From: Cinnamomum chago
Taxonomy: Eukaryota; Streptophyta; Magnoliopsida; Laurales; Lauraceae
Reading direction: 5' to 3'
Assembly (NCBI GenBank): GCA_038049695.1
Contig: CP142461.1
Coordinates: forward strand, 30,697,001-30,761,000
Length of the DNA: 64,000 bases
The translations under genes were made by a program, and so were the position numbers. The notes beneath the pieces were generated by a model. That model saw nothing but the letters and a program-made list of their open reading frames with translations. It was not told the DNA's origin and ran no database searches. How positions within the stretch are numbered: position 1 is the first letter of the stretch; every line of letters begins with the position of its first letter. Positions 59,510-64,000 of this stretch are shown here, one piece after another.

Positions 59510-62300
59510 CAGAGGCGGACCCAGGATTCTCGTTTAGGTGGGGCTAAACTTTTACTAGAATTTTTCATATCAACAATAACAAAAGAAAAAAATGCATTCC
59601 ATGTAAATAGACGCAAAATATTTAACTATACCAACTTAATATATTTCTTGTTTGAAATGAAGACTATTCATTTCTCCAAAATTTACAGTATAAGAGAAGT
59701 ACACTGAAAACAAAAAAGTCTCCCAAAAAATGAGGGCAAACCAATTATCCCCAAAAAGAAAGGGTTCACAACCTCCAAAAAATTCGGCTATCAACCCGAA
59801 GAAAGAAGTACATATTAATGATTAGACATCAACTAACATATACTTCTCTAATCAAAAGTCATCTTAACCCCAAAACAAAGTTTTTTACAATTGTCCTCTA
59901 CGGCTCTTCATGTTTTGAAAGCGTTGCATGATCGTCTCATCATCAATGCTATTGAATATGTCCTTTTCGATATACACAAGCAAACAATCATTCATCCACT
60001 CATCTTCCATTCGATTGCGCAATCGATTCTTAACGATTTTCATAGCAGAAAATACCCTCTCAACAGTAGCAGTGGCAACTGGTAGGGTTAGCGCTAATTT
60101 CAAGAGCAAATAAATTAAAGGATATGCAATGTCCCTTTGTGTTTCAACCATCTTCTGAGCAAGGCTGCTAATTCCTTTCATTCCAAAAAACTTACCATTG
60201 GTGCGCATATCTATGATATAAGTAGAAAGCTGACTATCAAGTCTCACCCGATCTAAGTTCGAAAAATCATTTGGATATAATTCAGATAGTCGAATCAATT
60301 TTTCCTTATCGAAAGCAGAAAATGAATCACTTGGATCCAAACATGCCACACAAAGAAGCAACTCGGTGTTCACCACATTAAAGCGGCGGTTGAGCTCTTG
60401 AAGTTGCAAATCAATAGTAGCATAGAATATGTCGACTTGAAAATGATGGAGATTTGTCAATTCAGCTTTGCGTCGTGATCGCTTTCTTCCAACAAACATA
60501 TCATTCATATTGGGAATGATGATTTCATATTTATCACAAAATAAATGGACTTCAAATAGGAGAGAATCCCACCCATCATCTCTCATCGTTTGTAGTTGTT
60601 GCTTTGACACTCTCACTAGTTCCATGGCAGTGATAATATTTTGATCTTTTCGCTGCAATAACTTTGATAAGTCATTGGTGATCCCCAATATAGCTCTCAT
60701 CAAATGTAATTTAAATGCAAAATCAAAATCATCCAATACACTCAATAAGTTAGTGGCAGAGCCCTTGTGTTCACTCGTATTATCATCTGAGATAATTTCA
60801 AGCACATCAACCACTGAGGAGAACATGAGTAGCAGGTTAATCAATGTATCATGATGCGAGCCCCAACGTGTATCTCCCGGCCTCTTTAGGCTAGTCTTCT
60901 GATTCAAACCCCGTCCACTTTCAAGTTCGCCTGAATCGAGAGCATCAACGACTTTAGTAGCCTGTATATTTTGGAGCATATCGTGACGTTTGCAAGAGCC
61001 TCCAACAACATTCAACACCATAGAAACTGTCTCGAAGAAAGCATCGATGAAATTGTTATCTTTTGCAACCGCAACGAGTGTCAACTGAAGCTGATGTGCA
61101 AAACAATGAACATAGAATGCGGCGGGATTCTCATTCTGAATGAGCCTTTGCAATCCATTAAGCTCACCCTTCATATTAGCAGCCCCATCATAACCTTGCC
61201 CACGTAAACTTGACATGCTCAATCCACGCCTAGAAAATATCGCTTCAATGGCCAGCTTAAGTGATTGAGCTTTAGTGTCTGCAACATGTTCTATGGCTAA
61301 AAACCGCTCAATCACACATCCCCGCTTATCCACATAGCGTATAACAACTGCCATTTGCTCTTTGATGGAGATATCCCTAGATTCATCCACCAAAAGAGAA
61401 AATGGTGCATCTCCAAGCTCGGAAATGATAGCTTGAGTGGTTTCTATGGCAGCCGCATTCACAATGTCTTTTTGAATCTTAGGGGAGGTCAACTTTAGAT
61501 TCTCAGGAGCATTTTCCAATACAACTCTTTTAATAGCTTCATTCTGATCGGCAAGTACTTGCAAAAGTTCAAGGAAGTTACCCATATTGTTTGAATCTTC
61601 AGATTCATCATGACCACGAAAAGGCAATCCTTGGCGCAAAAGAAATCTAACAGAAGCAACTGTAGCCTTCAAACGAATTCGATAATCTGTTCGAGCTTGA
61701 CTTGATTGCTTGATAATAATCGTCTCAATGTGTTGCTCTTGATTCAATAAGTTCTGACACTTCTCATATGCTTGATTATGAACACTATTCGGGCCTCCCA
61801 CATGATTTTCAATTCTTTCTTTTTTCCTCCAACTTTTAAATCCTTGAGATATAAAAGTATCATAACGCGTTTCCTCCCCAAAAAGATAACAACACAGGCA
61901 GAATGCAGCATCTTTTTCTATGCTGTACTCCAACCAACTGCCGTAATCCTTAAACCAAAAAGGATTAAATCTCCTCTTATCTTGTCCACACCCCGAATAA
62001 GGAAACTTATGGTCACGAGGCTGACAAGGGCCCTTTTGTAGATATGCTCTTCGGACTTGGTCCCTATCCATAGGATGATAGCTTGAGATTGGATTCCGTA
62101 ATCCAGGATCCGCAGGAAGAGCAGTCAAATTAACCTCTACACGCCCTTTCTTCGAGGATGATGGCATTTCATCATTCTTGTCATTCTTTGGAATCGGAGA
62201 CGGTGGATTGGTAGTTGATTGTTTTTTGTAATATTTTTCCATATCTGATTCAAAGATAAGGTCAATTACATTAAAATCCTCGCCAACCACCAATAATCAC
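59510..62300 (-). mobile_element. hAT-superfamily element (right end uncertain)
   Basis: A likely terminus CAGAGGCGGACCCAGGATT starts at 59,510, about 375 bp beyond the transposase stop; this is the usual CAGNGGCGGA-type end of plant hAT elements with TTF/DUF4371 transposases. The opposite terminus (TCCGCCTCTG) and an 8-bp TSD (left candidate AGGCTCAC) were not found between 62,300 and 64,000. The coordinate 62,300 therefore only marks the end of the gene. Confidence 0.7.
59885..62293 (-). CDS. hAT transposase, TTF zinc finger-DUF4371-dimerisation type (ZMYM1-like), 802 aa
   Basis: A single uninterrupted exon. The N-terminus (1-60) is polar, then comes a TTF-type zinc-finger region (FPYSGCGQDKRRFNPFWF, then FCLCCYLFGEE, residues about 97-141). 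A DUF4371/RNase H-like region follows with the first Asp in LVDESRD (D303), the second in GQGYDGAANM (D369) and CxxH at 397-400 (HCFAHQLQL). DTRWGS is at about 474-479, and the C-terminal hAT dimerisation domain (TLPVATATVERVFSAMKIVK, about 737-756) contains the third acidic residue, E745. All catalytic residues expected for hAT transposases are present and no stop or frameshift is seen. It could be an active source or a recently immobilised copy; a domesticated gene is possible but not supported by context. Confidence 0.93.
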   Translation of the reverse strand: MVVGEDFNVIDLIFESDMEKYYKKQSTTNPPSPIPKNDKNDEMPSSSKKGRVEVNLTALPADPGLRNPISSYHPMDRDQVRRAYLQKGPCQPRDHKFPYSGCGQDKRRFNPFWFKDYGSWLEYSIEKDAAFCLCCYLFGEETRYDTFISQGFKSWRKKERIENHVGGPNSVHNQAYEKCQNLLNQEQHIETIIIKQSSQARTDYRIRLKATVASVRFLLRQGLPFRGHDESEDSNNMGNFLELLQVLADQNEAIKRVVLENAPENLKLTSPKIQKDIVNAAAIETTQAIISELGDAPFSLLVDESRDISIKEQMAVVIRYVDKRGCVIERFLAIEHVADTKAQSLKLAIEAIFSRRGLSMSSLRGQGYDGAANMKGELNGLQRLIQNENPAAFYVHCFAHQLQLTLVAVAKDNNFIDAFFETVSMVLNVVGGSCKRHDMLQNIQATKVVDALDSGELESGRGLNQKTSLKRPGDTRWGSHHDTLINLLLMFSSVVDVLEIISDDNTSEHKGSATNLLSVLDDFDFAFKLHLMRAILGITNDLSKLLQRKDQNIITAMELVRVSKQQLQTMRDDGWDSLLFEVHLFCDKYEIIIPNMNDMFVGRKRSRRKAELTNLHHFQVDIFYATIDLQLQELNRRFNVVNTELLLCVACLDPSDSFSAFDKEKLIRLSELYPNDFSNLDRVRLDSQLSTYIIDMRTNGKFFGMKGISSLAQKMVETQRDIAYPLIYLLLKLALTLPVATATVERVFSAMKIVKNRLRNRMEDEWMNDCLLVYIEKDIFNSIDDETIMQRFQNMKSRRGQL

Positions 62301-63420
62301 CATTTATAACATAGGTTAAAGACTTGATTTTAAACAATTTCTTCTTTTTATAAAGAATCCTACTACTAACACCTAATTTGTAAATAAACTTTTAAACGAC
62401 AACACTCAAATCGCGAATCCTCAAGAAATTAGCACAAAATTTGACAAGCAAACTACAACAATAATAAAGAAACTCTAAAGAAGTAATACACATTATCATG
62501 TAAAAATTAGTACCTTGTTATTATTTCCTTAAGCTCCAAACAGTTCCTTAATCATATGAATCCAAATGAGAGCACCTGTATTTATAATTTATAGATGAAC
62601 ATTATCAGCATAATTATAAACATCATATTACGGGCCAAGATTAATGTTTCCAAAATGAAAAAAGAAAAAAAGAAATAAGTAGTTAAAGCTTAAACATAGA
62701 TCAAGATTAGATAAGACTTGCTCACAACAATTCTAGATCTATTCGAAACAAGGACATAGAAATGAATCAACATGATTGAAAGATTTGGTTTGATAGAGCT
62801 ACTTTTAGTCTTTATATTCCTTTCAATGACTATCATTCTTACCCTCCTCTGAAGAACCATCCCACGAAATCACTACTTTTCTCATCAAACATACAATGAT
62901 TCAGCTGCTGAGCTTGACATAGTCATAAGATCAGCTGGCACAACCCAAATTACTCCCTATGGCATACCTGCCCTTTTACTTGTTCACAGAAAGAAAGTGC
63001 TTCGCTCAACCCCTCTCCTAAGCCTTTGACAATTGCATAGTTTGTATCAGGAAAAAAGGAAGGAGATGAAGATTAGAAAAATGGGGTAGCCCTCAAAATT
63101 CAATAAAAAAGCTCATTCCATTTCTACATACATTGCCAGTTTTTGTATGTCATTTTCATTCACTCCGTAGATGCAAAGAAAGTTTCAACTTGTGTGTTGA
63201 ATATTTCTATTGATCTGTCTCCATGTTTTCACTATACCGTCATCATTCTATATTTAATTTCAGCACCTCCGTTTGAATGCTTCCTGTGATTCATTGAATT
63301 TTGTAGTTTATGTTGGCTGGTAGTTCAACTGACTCATTTAAGATAACCATAAAGCAAAACCTTAAAAAGGTTCATAGAGAGTGGTTAGAGACACACAGAG
63401 AAGGAATTCAAGAGCTCTGT
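62301..63420. other. No gene recognised
   Basis: AT-rich sequence without recognisable coding motifs. Its first part may belong to the hAT element's untranslated end. Confidence 0.45.
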
Positions 63421-63424
63421 TTCC

Positions 63425-63494
63425 ATGGATCCAAGGCTCTTTGTTTGTGTTTGTGTCTTTATGCATTCCATCTCCCAATTTAACAGCTTTGCAG
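63425..63494 (+). other. Speculative first exon with a signal-peptide-like start
   Basis: From the ATG at 63,425 the frame reads MDPRLFVCVCVFMHSISQFN then SFA and reaches GCAG|GTACTG, a good donor, after 23 codons. The stretch is hydrophobic like a signal peptide, and 'agagacacacagagaagg' upstream looks like a plant leader. Nothing downstream in the window continues it recognisably, so this is weak. Confidence 0.2.
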
Positions 63495-63659
63495 GTACTG
63501 CTATTCTTCTGTTACTAGCATCATGAGCCCATCATAATTCCATAATTATGAATAAATGAGGGTAATGAGTATTTGAGATAATGGGCTTGTTACAGTAGGA
63601 AGAAAATTCTTAAATTTCACTAGTTGGGCCATTTTTGGATGAGTTGAGATTAGCTAAGT

Positions 63660-63760
63660 GAGTCCAGTAGCTCAGTTGACTGGGCCGCACGTTCGACTCG
63701 ACAAACCTGTTAGTTGCCTATACAGACTTTTGGAAGGACTGATATGGGTTCCAATACCCA
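63660..63760 (+). mobile_element. tRNA-like SINE head, candidate
   Basis: 'TAGCTCAGTTGACTGG' (63,668-63,683) fits a Pol III A box, and CGTTCGACTCG (about 63,690-63,700) is a fair B box, with a second B-like GGTTCCAATACCC at about 63,748. Spacing is too short or too long for a true tRNA. No poly(A) tail or TSD was identified before the window end. Confidence 0.3.
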
Positions 63761-64000
63761 TATATGACCCACTCCCATGAGGACCCTGGAACAGCTGCAG
63801 TCTTTTGTAAACCAAGGGAGTCTTTGAAATCCAGCTCAATGTTTCTCTGAGGTGGATAAGTATATTAAGTGTATGTAAATACATTACAGATAGTTGTAAC
63901 AAATGAGATAAAGATGGAAACAACCCAACAGAGTTGGTAATCAACTAGGTTGAGGTTGTTAGGGAAAGAATACAAAGTCAAACTTTTACAATATTTGGGC

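Noticed and set aside
63660-63760. A real tRNA gene
   Set aside because: The A-box-like motif is good but no acceptor stem, anticodon arm or properly spaced B box can be drawn.

Overview
The window is nuclear DNA of a flowering plant: AT-rich, with introns, plant-type transposable elements (TEs), a DUF247 gene pair, and fragments of plant glutamate-receptor, beta-galactosidase, TANGO2-like and Rossmann-fold genes. I cannot name the species. Few ordinary genes are present. The main content is layered transposons, many of which can be delimited to the base by target-site duplications (TSDs) or by an empty site in a duplicated copy.

1-28 kb: A roughly 5-kb segment with one intronless DUF247 (UPF0481) gene occurs twice in the same orientation (copy A about 1,020-14,726; copy B 20,480-25,483). 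Both genes are open and about 96% identical by eye. The copies have collected different insertions. Copy A holds a 478-bp Copia-type solo LTR (TSD AGTAT) and a giant solo LTR (TSD TATAA) that is itself split by a second giant solo LTR (TSD ATGCT). Copy B holds a 143-bp Mutator-type MITE (9-bp TSD). A third giant solo LTR (TSD CATAC) lies between the copies.

28-35 kb: A SINE candidate is followed by a structurally complete LTR element (LTRs of 642/643 bp, TSD ATATC). It carries only a decayed gypsy-type gag-like gene and contains a nested hAT-type MITE.

35-50 kb: A Copia retrotransposon has its gag gene split by a 2.3-kb non-autonomous CACTA element (perfect 3-bp TSD). Its pol is truncated where a second CACTA element begins. 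That second CACTA has a decayed TNP2 transposase gene, which is interrupted by an 89-bp LTR-like insertion (TSD GATAT). A second copy of the Copia leader follows.

50-64 kb: A fourth giant solo LTR (TSD CATAC) is followed by the end of a third CACTA element. On the minus strand this has a multi-exon Ptta/En-Spm transposase gene. Upstream of it, on the same strand, are exon fragments of four unrelated host genes with introns kept, which looks like gene capture by a CACTA element. A hAT element with an intact 802-residue transposase follows. The last 1.7 kb holds only a speculative first exon and a tRNA-like SINE head.

The most interesting signals are the gene-capturing CACTA, the four giant LTRs sharing a minus-strand GC splice-donor octamer (three also with a GT donor 183-198 bp upstream), and the finely dated nesting around the DUF247 duplication.
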